Shown here piece after piece: positions 22,046 through 33,210 of a DNA stretch of 58,000 bases (its first letter is position 1; the number at the start of each line of letters is the position of its first letter). The position numbers and the translations under genes are program-made. Under the pieces are notes generated by a model that saw nothing but the letters and a program-made list of their open reading frames with translations, was not told where the DNA came from and did not search any database. Origin of the DNA: Cryptomeria japonica (Eukaryota; Streptophyta; Pinopsida; Cupressales; Cupressaceae); the NCBI RefSeq assembly GCF_030272615.1, contig NC_081414.1, positions 5,275,501-5,333,500 of the forward strand. Direction: 5' to 3'.

Positions 22046-23851
22046 GAAAAATACAACTGTGTGCTTTGGAACAATAATATTTTTGTTCATAGTTCATATG
22101 CAGGATGGAAATATTTCAATTCTAAATTTTAAGAGTTTTAACGGTGGTAATAATGAGAGTAACAAGGTAAAGATGTTTTACCCACTGCAGAGCAAAACTT
22201 TCACATATGCAAAAAAATGGATAAGAGATAAAAGGCTTGTGAAGTATCTGCATAAATTTTAAAGTGGAAGAGATATTTTAAGTTACTAGTACAAGTGAGT
22301 GAATTATTTTGGCTAAGTTGGAAATAGAATAAATATTTTCACTCACTGGTAGTAATGGATGATGGTAATATTTCATGAAAGATGAACCACTACAACAAGA
22401 AGGGTTAATGATTTTACCGGTATGGGTAAAATTTTCTATCAAAGGAGATTGTACAATTGAAAGTGAAAATGTTTCAATAATGAGTAAAAGGTTAGTATAT
22501 GGATTGTATGGTAAAGCATTTTCACTCAGAGGTGAAAATGATCTTTTAACAAACTATTACAGAAGATAAAAAAAATCTAACAACCGGTGTTCCAGCAGGG
22601 CAATTATTTTACCAAGTGGAAAGTGAATACATATGAGAAACAAGGAAAAGGGAAAAGGTTTTACCAAAGTAATGAGTCATTTTAACTCAAAGTGAGAGCA
22701 GTTTCAATTTTTTATAAAGGATGAAACACACTCACGAGAATAAAAATGTTGCAAGAATGATTTGATATTCCTTATATCAAAGTGAAAAAATTGTAAAAGA
22801 TGCTTCATATAAGTGAAATATATTCACAAGATAAAATGTGGAACTTAAGTATTGACACCAAATATTTTCAAGAATTGAAAATGATTCCACAAAAGTATTT
22901 ACCCAGAAACAGAGTAAAATGTGAATGCACATGGTGAATATTATTATTCAGAAGAAATAGATTTTCACCAATAAAGTGAAATACATGTGCAAATTATTAT
23001 TCTCCCAGTAAAGAGTGCTTCCACGAGAATTGACCAAAGTGGAGAATATTTTCAATTAGAAGATATTTTGGTAAAGTGCAGATCAGATTTTGAAGATGCA
23101 AGGATATTTTTAGATGTAGAGAGATGAAAGAGATAGGACACATGGCATCAACAAGGCAAATTGAAGAAGACATGTGGCAAAGTAGGAGCAGATTTGAAGT
23201 CTTCCTCTCTTCTATTTATTCTTTTTTCTTCTCTTTTGTAAAGGTTCCAATTTTTGGAGAATTTCTCTAAGGGAGATTTCCAAGAGGGGTTCCAGTCTGA
23301 TGCATTTAATTTTCTCACTTGTAATTGTTGATGTTCCTATTCTTCTGCCATTGAATATATACATTTTACACATTGTTTCTTAGTTGCAGGTCACATATAT
23401 GTAAGGCATATATACAGTTTCATTTGATTATTTTTCAAGCATTTCTTCATTTTCAATAAATTCAATTTTCAAGGGATTTTGAATTTATCCTCTCTACAAG
23501 GTAGTGTAATTCCCGTTCTTAGGAATCTTTTATAGAAGGGATTTTAAATTCTATGAGCAGAAATTGTGAATCTGAATTTATGTTTGGATATGTATGATCT
23601 TTTGATTGAAGTTTAGAATGTATTAATGTCAGGCATTAATATAGGGATATCTTTCAGTGAATTTGATGTGCAACTTGGATTTCATTTGTGGCTATTTGTA
23701 TTGACTCTATGCCCAGATAGAGGCACTGATCTGTTATAGTTAGAAGTTACTTGCAGAAATTTAAAATAAAAAATCAGAATATCTTTCTTTTTCTGTTCTA
23801 TGGTAGTGTTCCATTCATCTCATGTTCAAATATTGTTGAGCTATAAGTGTA

Positions 23852-23857
23852 GATCTA
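23852..23857. repeat. Target-site duplication GATCTA, left of copia
   Basis: GATCTA precedes the copia LTR and recurs at 31652-31657. The usual length is 5 bp, so the sixth base may belong to the LTR edge or match by chance. Confidence 0.8.
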
Positions 23858-25369
23858 TGATAGTTCTGATACTTAATATAAGTACAGATCCAATAACCAA
23901 CAAGATGAGAGGGGGGGGAGGTGAATCATACAAACTTAATCATCCATAAAAACATCAGATTCAACCTCGGTAACATATACTTCAGTAATAAAACCAAAAC
24001 TGTTAAACATGCAAACTCAAAAGCATATGAACATCATAAACCTCATAACACCAGATTTAACGTGGAAACCCAAATAGGGAAAAATCACTATGGGATTTCG
24101 GACCCACTAAGAAATATACTCTTCTAGAGTATGCTCGGTTAAAAGCAAATCTTGTTAAAGATTACAAACACATTGCTAGATGTGACATGGTTAAGGGATT
24201 TCCCTCAGATCTGTTAGGATCTTCAGTTTGTTAGAAGTGACCTTGTTAAAGGATTTCAAACACTCAATCAAAATGTCACCTTGCTAGAGGGTTTTACAAA
24301 TAAGACTGTTAAGTCCACTCGGTTAAGAGATTTTTTGTCACTTTCAGAAAATAACAGTAATAAAATCTATCTGCAACTTCACATCTAAAATGCTAAAGCA
24401 GATTCCTATTTGTTCAATACAATCTAGACATAGAACTAATCTTGTCTATCTCTTGGGCTTCTATACTCTGTTATTCTAACAGGTCTTCAAGCTTTTATGC
24501 TCGGTAATCACTATGTAGCATCCCTGTGCATACACTTGCCCGCATACATTGTTTATCAATAGTTTCCTACTTATAAACAATTAGGTAACCGCTTAATCTC
24601 CTTGATCACATTTCCCATGATCAATCATAGCCATTAGATCTTCGATCTTGTCCAGGTTCAATGCATCTTTCGATCTTGCATATTAGTCTTGGAACTTGTG
24701 CTAGGGTATTGTGATTCAATCTGAGTTGTAGATCTTCATGCTGACATTCCATTGCCTTAGATTTGTTAACAAACTTCTTCCACGGCTCACCAATCATTTA
24801 ATTAGTTCCAGCTCATCAGCTTCCTTCATTAAATAATGCATGTAAACATTTAATGCATTCTGTTATAGCTCGGTTACAACTCGGTGAATACTAAACTTCA
24901 CTCAGTAGACATTCCGCCTTCATTAACCAATAGCGATAACATTAGGGTTTACCGACTAGGTTCCTTAGGGTTTACCGACTAGGTTCTTTGCTTGATAACA
25001 TAGTATAGTATTAACCTTTACATTTTACAACATATGTATGATGCTAAAACAATCTAAAACATCATGATCTCATCATTGTCTGACTCGGTACTAGTTGCCC
25101 ATTGAATACCTTATTCATCTCCTTATTCATCATATTCTTTCTTGTGTCTTTTACCGACATCTTTATAATCTTCATATCATAATTCTCAAGATATGGCAAC
25201 ATCATACTGAATTAGAAAATCAATATCTTGACATCAATGACAAAATAATAATATCAAGACAGTAAAACATCCTTAATCAGTTATATCCATAATCATCAAC
25301 AACCTTCTCAATATCCTTATGAAATACCAACAATCTTTCATTGTCTGCTATAAAGCTATATTGCCAACA
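23858..25369 (-). repeat. 3' LTR of the copia element
   Basis: TGATAG...CCAACA on the plus strand (TGTTGG...CTATCA on the sense strand). It contains seven CTCGGT words (ACCGAG on the sense strand) and a 23-bp-spaced double TAGGGTTTACCGACTAGGTT near 24950. Confidence 0.95.
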
Positions 25370-25382
25370 ATCTCCCCCTTTG
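25370..25382 (-). promoter_or_regulatory. Polypurine tract of the copia element
   Basis: The sense strand reads AAAGGGGGAGAT directly before the 3' LTR start TGTTGGC. Further GGGGAGA tracts lie upstream on the sense strand at about 25461, 25548, 25584 and 25603. Confidence 0.9.
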
Positions 25383-25853
25383 GCATTGATGACAAAACCA
25401 ATTGATTTGACCTTAAAAGATTAGGATTGTTGTGATTCTGAAATGCTGAAATGCTGAAATGCTCTCCCCCATACATTAGACTTCTCCTGTTTTCAGTCTT
25501 CTTTCCAATCTGTAGTATGCTCAATTTGCTCAGTTTTCTTTTAATCTTCTCCCCTGATAGGTCTTCTTCCTCCATATTAGTCTTCTCCCCCTTTGTAGGT
25601 CTTCTCCCCCTTTGACAACAATGCCAAAAAGTAAAGAACTAAAACATAATTACTTTTTGTAAGAAGTGATTTCTTGCTGTTGTGTATCAACTGAGTCTCA
25701 GTCAGAGCATTTGTCTTCAATTCCTGTTCCCTATAAGGTTTCCTGTATTATTTCCTATACACCTTTAGAAAACATCCTAAAGTTTATAAATCAGCATCAA
25801 CTCCCAAAAGATATTCAATAGAGTCATCAGATTGATGCTTTCACCGAACTCGG
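25383..25853 (-). other. Copia 3' untranslated region with reiterated purine tracts
   Basis: Between the end of RNase H and the 3' LTR. No coding is seen. It contains four extra PPT-like tracts, two of them (near 25584 and 25603) as CAAAGGGGGAGAAGA about 19 bp apart. Confidence 0.75.
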
Positions 25854-28800
25854 TCAGTGAATAGAAGATAGGGGTAAGACCCCTAACTTACTTCTGAGAT
25901 ATTCAAAAGTGTCTCTAGGTAGTGGCTTGGTGAAGATGTCTGCTATTTGTTCCTTTGTGCTAACATACTCCAACACCACTTTCTTCTCTTGAGCTTCTTC
26001 TCTAAGATAATGATATTTGATAGATATGTGCTTTATCTTAGAGTGCATAACATGATTCTTTGAAATATTAATGGCACTAGTATTGTCACAGAATATAGTT
26101 ACTGGCTCGGTAACTTGCTCATTTATACCTTCCAACAGTTGTTTGATCCATGCAATGTTGGTACAATTCAATGTTGCAGCAACGTATTCAGCTTCTGCTA
26201 TTGACTATGAAACACATCCTTGTTTCTTGCTAAGCCAACTCACTAGTCTTTCTCCTAAAAAGAAAGCTCCTCCACTTGTGCTTTTTCTGTCATCAATGTT
26301 GCCTACCCAATCAACATCAGTATAAACTTTTAAATCAAAATCATTGCCTTTCTGATATACTAAGCCATAATCCTCAGTGCCTTTCAAGTATCTAAAAATT
26401 CTTTTGATTGTTGTCATGTGTGTTTCCTTAGGATCTGCAGAGAATCTTGCAACTATACCTACTGCATGTGCTATATCTGGTTTGCTGTGAACAACATATT
26501 GTAGCTTTCCAATCATGGATCGGTAAAGTGTCTCATCAATAGATGCAGATTCATCATTCTTTGATAATTTACAGTTGGTAGTCATAGGAGTACTTACTGG
26601 TTTTGAATCCTCCATTCCAAATTTCTTCAAGATTTCCTTTATGTACTTGGATTGAGTAATGAAAATCTCATTTTTCATTTGTAGTATATGTAAACCTATA
26701 AAATACTTTTTCTCACCGATTAATGACATCTCAAATTCTTTGCTCATTTCATTTCCAAGTTTTTGCATAGAGAGTCATTTCCACAAAATATAATATCATC
26801 AACAAATATGGCTGAGATCAGGATTCCATTTTCATCATTCTTCATGTACATGTTGATGTTCTCACTTGTCCTTATAAAACCAATCTTAATCAAATAAGAG
26901 TGCAATCTTTCATACCATGCTCTGGGTGCTTGTTTCAAACCATATAAAGCTTTGTTCAATTTACATACCTGATCCTTATTATTGTCTTCAACAAATCCTT
27001 CAGGTTGTTCAATAAAAACTTCTTCTTCTAATATTCCATTCAGAAATGCAGATTTGACATCCATTTGATATACCTTGAAATTTTTGAAAGCAGCATAGGC
27101 CAACAATGTTCTTACTCCTTCAAGTCTAGCAACAGGTGCAAAAGTTTCACCATAATCAATTCCTTCTTCTTGAGCATAACCTTTGCAAACTAGTCTTGCT
27201 TTGTTTCGAATGACCTCTCCTTTTTCATTTAGCTTGTTTCTGAAAATCCACTTTGTACCGATTACATTTTTGTCCTTCGGTCTTGAGATTAGTGTCCATG
27301 TGTCATTCTTCTTGATTTGATCAATCTCTTCTGTCATAGCATTTATCCAATCTTCACTGTTAAATGCTTCTTTCACTATTCTCGGTTCAAATTCAGCTAT
27401 CAAACATGTGTTTTGTCTCAGTTTGTTCCTTGTCATCACTGGATCATCCTTATCTCCTATAATCTGACTTGGTGCATGATTTCTTCTGACATACTTGGCT
27501 AATACAGGCTTGGTAGGCTCTGTATGATCTTCTTCATCACTCGGTAACTGGATATTCTCTTCATTTTCTTCAACATTCTTCTCGGTAGGACTTCTCGGTT
27601 GCACATAGACAAATTCATCATAGTCTTCTAGTTCCTTAGAATTTCCTTCATCATTTCTTTCTGCAAATTCATCAATTTTCACATTTGTACTTTCTACTAT
27701 TTTGTTAGATGATTTGATCAGTCATTTAAATGCTTTGCTTCTAGAAGAATAACCTAGAAACGTTCCTTCTTCACTTTTTTGATCAAATTTGCCATTTCTA
27801 TCATCTTTGTGAACATAGCATCTACTTCCAAAGATTTTAAAATAACTTACATTAGGTTTCTTATCATACCAGATTTCATATGGTGTCTTCAAAGTAACTT
27901 TGTTCAATTGAACTCAGTTCAAGGTGTAAATAGTTGTGCTTATTGCTTCTCTCCAAAATGTTTGTGGCACCTTCTTTTCAATCATCAGTGTTCTAGCACA
28001 ATCCACAATAGATCTGTTTCTTCTCTTAGCTATTCCATTTTGCTGTGGAGTTCTCGGTGCAGAGACTTGTCTTTTAATACCATGATCATTGCAAAATAAG
28101 TTGAACTCATCAAATGTGAACTCTCCTCCTCTATCTGATCTAAGACATTTCAATTGTCTTCCTGTTTCATTTTCAACTCTTGCCCTGTACCATTTAAACA
28201 TTTGAAAAGCTTATGATTTTTCTTTTAAAAACATTACTGACATCATTCTTGAATAGTCATCCACAAATAATATGAAATATTTATCACCATAATAACTTTG
28301 AACTTTCATAGGACCACAAAGATCAGTGTGCACTAGATCGAAAATTCCCTTAGAAGTGTAAGACTTACTTGTAAAGCTTGATCTTGTCATCTTACCCATC
28401 TGGCATCCTCAGCACATAGCATTCTCAGGTTTTTCAAGACTCGATAGACCTCTTACTCGGTGCTTCTTGCTTATTTTGATCCGATTATCAAAATTTACAT
28501 GACAAAACCTTTTATGCCATAACCAAGTATTATCTAACTTTGCATGTAAAAACTTATTTTGAGTTGAGTCAAGGTGAAATGTGTTACCTTTTGTTTGTGT
28601 CCCGGTAGCAGCTAACTTTCCATTCTTGTCATGAACTTTGACAATTCCCTTCTGAAATTCTATTCGGTAACCTGTGTTGTTTAGCTGTGCTACACTCAAC
28701 AAATTGTATCTCAAACCTTCAACCCAATAAACATCATTGCATCTTGCATGATCAAGAAGTGTTATAGATCCTTTACCTTTCACTAGACATGGTGCATCAT

Positions 28801-30037
28801 TACCAAATCTAACATAGCCTCCATCATAATCTTCTAATATAACAAACTTGTGTTTATCTCCTATCATATGATGTGAGCATCCACTATCTATAATCCAAGA
28901 ATCATTAGTGTTTATGTGAGATATTAGGGATTTTTCTTCATACCTTTCTTCATTTGATCCATCTTTGATAGCCACATAAACTACTTCCTCTGTATCAGTC
29001 TCATCTGATTTATCATCATTAGATTCCTCATCAACAATTAAGCATGTCTTTCTATCTCTTCTTCTGAAGTCTCGATGTCCTCTGTAATGATTATCTTTCT
29101 GTCTGTCATCTTGATAATCTCTCCTTTCAGTAAAATCTTTGTTAGGACAATTAGAGGCCATATGTCCTATCTTATCACAATTGAAACATTTCAAAGGTAG
29201 CTTTCCTTTATACTTACCTTTGCCTCTCGGTAACCTTTTGGCTAATAGTGCTTCAAACTCTTCTTGCTTTCTGATTTCCTCATACAGTTTGTGTACTGCC
29301 TCCATGTTCTTATGAAATCTTTCACTTGCTCCACTGTGATCTCCTTCAGAGTACTTATACTTTCTTTCATTGAAATCATTAGATTCATCAAGATGTAAAG
29401 AACTAAATGCAGATTCAACTTTATTTACCGAAGATCCACTATTATCAAAATTACTTAACTCAAATGCATGTAGCTTACCAATAGTAGCATCTAAAGAAAC
29501 TGGCATATTAGGTACAGACCTTAATTCATTGATTGTAGAGACTCAGATTGCATAAGCTAGTAGAAGGGTTCTCAACAACTTACTTGTTATATCCTTTTCT
29601 TCAATAGTTTCACCTGCTCCTTTGATTTGATTGACAATCTCCTTTAGTCTTGTACTGTACTGAGTTATTTTCTCACCTTCATTCATCCTCATAGATTCAA
29701 GTTGTCCTCTTAGACTATCTACTTTTCCTCTTTGAACATGTTCATCTCCTCCATATACTGATATGAGCTTATCCCACATTGCCTTTGCATCATTGCAGCC
29801 TTCTAGATCATTAAACTCTGAGTCAGTCAATGCAGATTTTATTTCAATCATTGATTGAATATGTTCTTGCTTTGCCTTTATCTCTTCCATAGTCAATGGA
29901 TAGGTGCTTGGTGTGACAAAATCATTCTCCAAATAGTATACAACATATTCTCCAACTCCTGATAGATGTAGCTTCATCCTTTTCTGCCATGTAGAGAAAC
30001 TTGACTTGTTCAGCTTTGGTGCATCCCTCTTATACAT
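25854..30037 (-). pseudogene. gag-pol: Copia Gag-Pol polyprotein with six stops and one frameshift
   Basis: Starts MYKRDAPKLN at 30037, 45 bp inside the primer site. Gag (UBN2-like) ends with an intact zinc knuckle CFNCDKIGHMASNC near 29150-29190. Protease has WIIDSGCSHHM near 28880. Integrase has its HHCC region broken by a stop between the two last Cys (28409). It keeps HTDLCG and SDRGGEF, but NGIAKRRNR has Lys where the catalytic Glu belongs (about 28027). RT has [14 protein letters not shown] and FVDD in place of YVDD. RNase H has YTDVDW, STAEAEY and FCDNTSA, and ends near SKLGVL. Stops are at 29543, 28409, 28211, 27914, 27722 and 26205; the frame shifts near 26750. All pieces otherwise share one frame. 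It cannot make active enzyme. Confidence 0.9.
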
Positions 30038-30082
30038 CTTTGGATCTTTAACTCAAGTGCCTTTAAACTTTCCTTCCGGAGT

Positions 30083-30100
30083 CCAATGCTCTGATACCAA
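30083..30100 (-). promoter_or_regulatory. Primer-binding site of the copia element (tRNA-iMet type)
   Basis: The sense strand reads TTGGTATCAGAGCATTGG next to the LTR end. TGGTATCAGAGC is the standard plant initiator-Met tRNA complement. Confidence 0.95.
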
Positions 30101-30101
30101 T

Positions 30102-31651
30102 TGATAGTTCTGATACTTAATATAAGTATAGATCCAATAACCAACAAGATGAGAGGGGGGGGGGTGAATCATACAAACTTAATCATCCATAAAAACATCA
30201 GATTCAACCTCGGTAACATATACTTCAGTAATAAAACCAAAACTGTTAAACATGCAAACTCAAAAGCATATGAACATCATAAACCTCATAACACCAGATT
30301 TAACGTGGAAACCCAACTAGGGAAAAACCACTGTGGGATTTCGGACCCACTAAGAAATAGACTCTTCTAGAGTATGCTCGGTTAAAAGCAAATCCTGTTA
30401 AAGATTACAAACACATTGCTAGATGTGACTCGGTTAAGGGATTTCCCTCAGATCTGTTAGGATCTTCAGTTTGTTAGAAGTGACCTTGTTAAAGGATTTC
30501 AAACACTCAATCAAAATGTCACCTTGCTAGAGGGTTTTACAAATAAGACTGTTAAGTCCACTTAGTTAAGAGATTTTTTGTCACTTTCAGAAAATAACAG
30601 TAATAAAATCTATCTGCAACTTCACATCTAAAATGCTAAAGCAGATTCCTATTTGTTCAATACAATCTAGACATAGAACTAATCTTTTCTATCTCTTGGG
30701 CTTCTATACTCTGTTATTCTAACAGGTCTTCAAGCTTTTATGCTCGGTAATCACTATGTAGCATCCCTGTGCATACACTTGCCCGCATACATTGTTTATC
30801 AATAGTTTCCTATTTATAAACAATTAGGTAACCGCTTAATCTCCTTGATCACATTTCCCATGATCAATCATAGCCATCAGATCTTCAATCTTGTCCAAGT
30901 TCAATGCATCTTTCGATCTGAAAAACATTTTACCCCACCTTGGAACTTGCATATTAGTCTTGGAACTTGTGCCAAGGTATTGTGGTTCAATCTGAGTTGT
31001 AGATCTTCATGCTGACTTTCCATTGCCTTAGATTCGTTAACAAACTTCTTCCACGACTCACCAATCATTTAATCAGTTCCAGCTCATCAACTTCCTTCAT
31101 TAAATAACACATGCAAATATTTAATGCATTCTATTATATCTCGGTTACAACTCAATAATAACTCGGTAAATACTAAACTTCACTCGATAGACATTCCGCC
31201 TTCATTAACCGATAGCGATAACCTTAGGGTTTACTGAATAGGTTCCTTAGGGTTTACCGACTAGGTTCTTTGCTTGATAACATAGTATAGTATTAACCTT
31301 TACATTTTACAACATATGTATGGTGCTAAAACAATCTAAAACATCATGATCTCATCATTGTTTGACTCGGTTCTAGTTGCCCATTGAATACCTTACTCAT
31401 CCCCTTATTCATCATATTCTTTCCTGTGTCTTTTACCGACATCTTTATAATCTTCATATCATACTTCTCAAGATATGGCAACATCATACTGAATTAGAAA
31501 ATCAATGTCTTGACATCAATGACAAAATAATAATATCAAGACAGTAAAACATCCTTAATTAGTTATATCCATAATCATCAACAACCTTCTTAGTATCCTT
31601 ATGAAATGCCAACAATCTTTCATTGTCTGCTATAAAGCTATATTGCCAACA
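30102..31651 (-). repeat. 5' LTR of the copia element
   Basis: Pairs with 23858-25369. It has seven CTCGGT words and about 30 bp more than the other LTR near 30920 (CCCCACCTTGGAACT region, flanked by similar words). Confidence 0.95.
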
Positions 31652-31951
31652 GATCTAGCCCATCTACAGTACCCTCCTCGTTTTTTAACTTTTAATGAGA
31701 TCTATCTGCTTTTGTTGATGTAGTCATATGTGAGTAATGGATCTAATTCTATGCATCAAAAGTACACCCACCTAGGTTTTGCAGAGCCTGAAGAGTAGAA
31801 GGAATTTTATCCTTGTCATGTTGTCCAAGTTCTGAAGTTCTTCATTGTTTGAAACTGGCTATTTCATAGATCAATTGTAGGTGAACTTTGGTTAACCAGT
31901 TTTGGTGAACAACAAGTGGATGTTTGGAGACATAAGTTTGAAACACCAACA
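31652..31951 (+). repeat. Very long LTR, second part (3' end), with GATCTA duplication at its start
   Basis: The right continuation of the LTR begun at 19658, ending CCAACA at 31951. The first six bases repeat 23852-23857. The conserved LTR-end box (CACCTAGGTTTTGCAGAGCC) is at 31766-31789, about 160-190 bp from the end. Confidence 0.75.
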
Positions 31952-31954
31952 AAA

Positions 31955-31973
31955 TGGTGACTCCGTTGGGGAA
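31955..31973 (+). promoter_or_regulatory. Primer-binding site, tRNA-Arg type
   Basis: TGGTGACTCCGTTGGGGAA, three bases after the LTR end, is close to the Ogre-type site TGGCGACTCTGCTGGGGA. Confidence 0.8.
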
Positions 31974-32593
31974 TTGAACAAGTAAAAATTGGTTTTTGAA
32001 GACTCAACACAATGGTGTTGCCTCTTTTAATAATGATTTTCTAGTTGTCCAACTTGCTGTTAATTGGAGGCAAGAAGGGATTAGAGATTTGGTCTCTTAT
32101 CTTAGTATACTGCTTGGGACAATAGAAGAAGTCTTGTGGATTATATGAGGGTTAATGTGGTTTTGTTAAGGAAGAGAAAAAGGCAAAATAAATTGATGAT
32201 GTAATTCAAAGGATGCTTAATCCCCAACCTATGTAATTAATTATAAAATTATACCAATTAAGGGTTGCAATTACTTTACCATGCTAATTAAACTTTACCT
32301 CACTTTTATACCTAAACCCAAGGGCGGCAAATCACTACATCTTTGAACCAACTAGTTCAAGATCCTTAAGAATTTTATTTTCTCTTGATTAGGAAGTAAA
32401 GACCAGAGCTCAAACACAATAAAAAAGGAATATGAATAAAAAATATCCAAAACAAACTTGCATGCCAACATAGTCGAACATGTCTACACCTTAAAAAAAT
32501 TCTAATCTTACAATTCAGGAGAATGTTTCCACCCTAAATATAGAACAAAGACTAGTGGGAAAGACAAATGAGAGGATTTTCTAAAAGTCTCCC
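31974..32593 (+). other. Leader region after the primer site
   Basis: No coding is visible. A stretch near 32120-32180 (AGAAGAAGT...GTATATGAGGG-like) resembles the leader at 47680-47745 of the element further right, which suggests related families. Confidence 0.45.
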
Positions 32594-33210
32594 ATGGGGA
32601 CAACTGCAGGAGGAATTGATAATACTTTAAGCATACAAGAGGGTATGAATGTTTATTCTGTGACTGCAGATAGTGTAGTCTGTAATATTATAAAATATTT
32701 TCAATTGACTAGATGGTTTCAACAATCTAATGATCCCCTCTTCATGGCCGAAAAACAACATCAAAATATGATCACCCAAGTGGTTGTATCCCATCGATAT
32801 CCTAATTTCTTAACTCAGCAGCTATGCCAAGTCCAAAAAATGATTGGCAATCAAATTCCAATAACCAGCTCTCCTACTGTCTGACTGTATACCTATGCTA
32901 ATACTTTCTCAACTTCTGCCTGCCAATTGATAGATGATGATCTTAGAATGAAAATTCAAGCTTTAAAAGATCGAGTGGAGAGGATTAGATTGGACAAGGA
33001 AAGGAAGGCCCTTTCTCAATAGTTACTTGCCTTAAATTCGGGGGTAAACTATGGAGCAAGTGTGCAACCCTATTCTAGTACAACTAACCCTCTAGTTCAT
33101 AATACTACTTGTATGGGAACTACCTAAGTTGGACCATCAAATGCATCGGCCTTTATTTCATCAACTATTTCTACCCAAGCTTAGGACTACTGCCAAAAAA
33201 TGGCCCATAT
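32594..33210 (+). pseudogene. Unrecognised frame in the gag position
   Basis: An open piece of 96 residues (MGTTAGGIDN...), then an interrupted continuation with an amphipathic Lys/Arg/Glu helix-like stretch (LKDRVERIRLDKERKALSQ). The position after primer site and leader suggests a gag or pre-gag protein. I see no capsid motif, zinc knuckle or protease, so I give no function. Stops appear from 32881, and the sequence has lost coding character by about 33210. Confidence 0.4.

Larger units (their letters stand above)
19658..23857 (+). repeat. Very long LTR, first part (interrupted by the copia element)
   Basis: Starts TGTTAGGAC and continues after the copia insertion to CCAACA at 31951, where a primer site follows. 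Without the insert it is about 4.49 kb. Contents in order: 196-198-bp tandem repeats (19.7-20.6 kb), an AT-rich part, a GGGCCC-containing part with a 305-bp-spaced duplication (21.3-21.7 kb), a TATA candidate at 22037-22045, a cluster of AGTGAAA/TTTCACT words (22.0-23.1 kb), then a C/T-rich stretch. The LTR at 35149 has the same order of parts. No protein-coding sequence is seen. Confidence 0.7.
23858..31651 (-). mobile_element. Nearly complete Ty1/copia retrotransposon
   Basis: Two LTRs of 1512 and 1550 bp, a tRNA-iMet-type primer site, one long gag-pol frame (gag, protease, integrase, RT, RNase H: the copia order), a polypurine tract and a target duplication are all present. It reads right to left. 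The LTRs are very similar, apart from an indel of about 30 bp near 30920. The frame has six stops and one frameshift. Repeated GGGGGAGA tracts before the 3' LTR and a recurring ACCGAG word in the LTRs recall the Sirevirus group of copia elements; that placement is inference. It is nested inside the long LTR that starts at 19658. Confidence 0.95.

Noticed and set aside
19635-22569. Short plus-strand frames in the giant LTR as possible genes
   Set aside because: They fall in non-coding LTR repeats, share no frame between repeat units, and show no domain.
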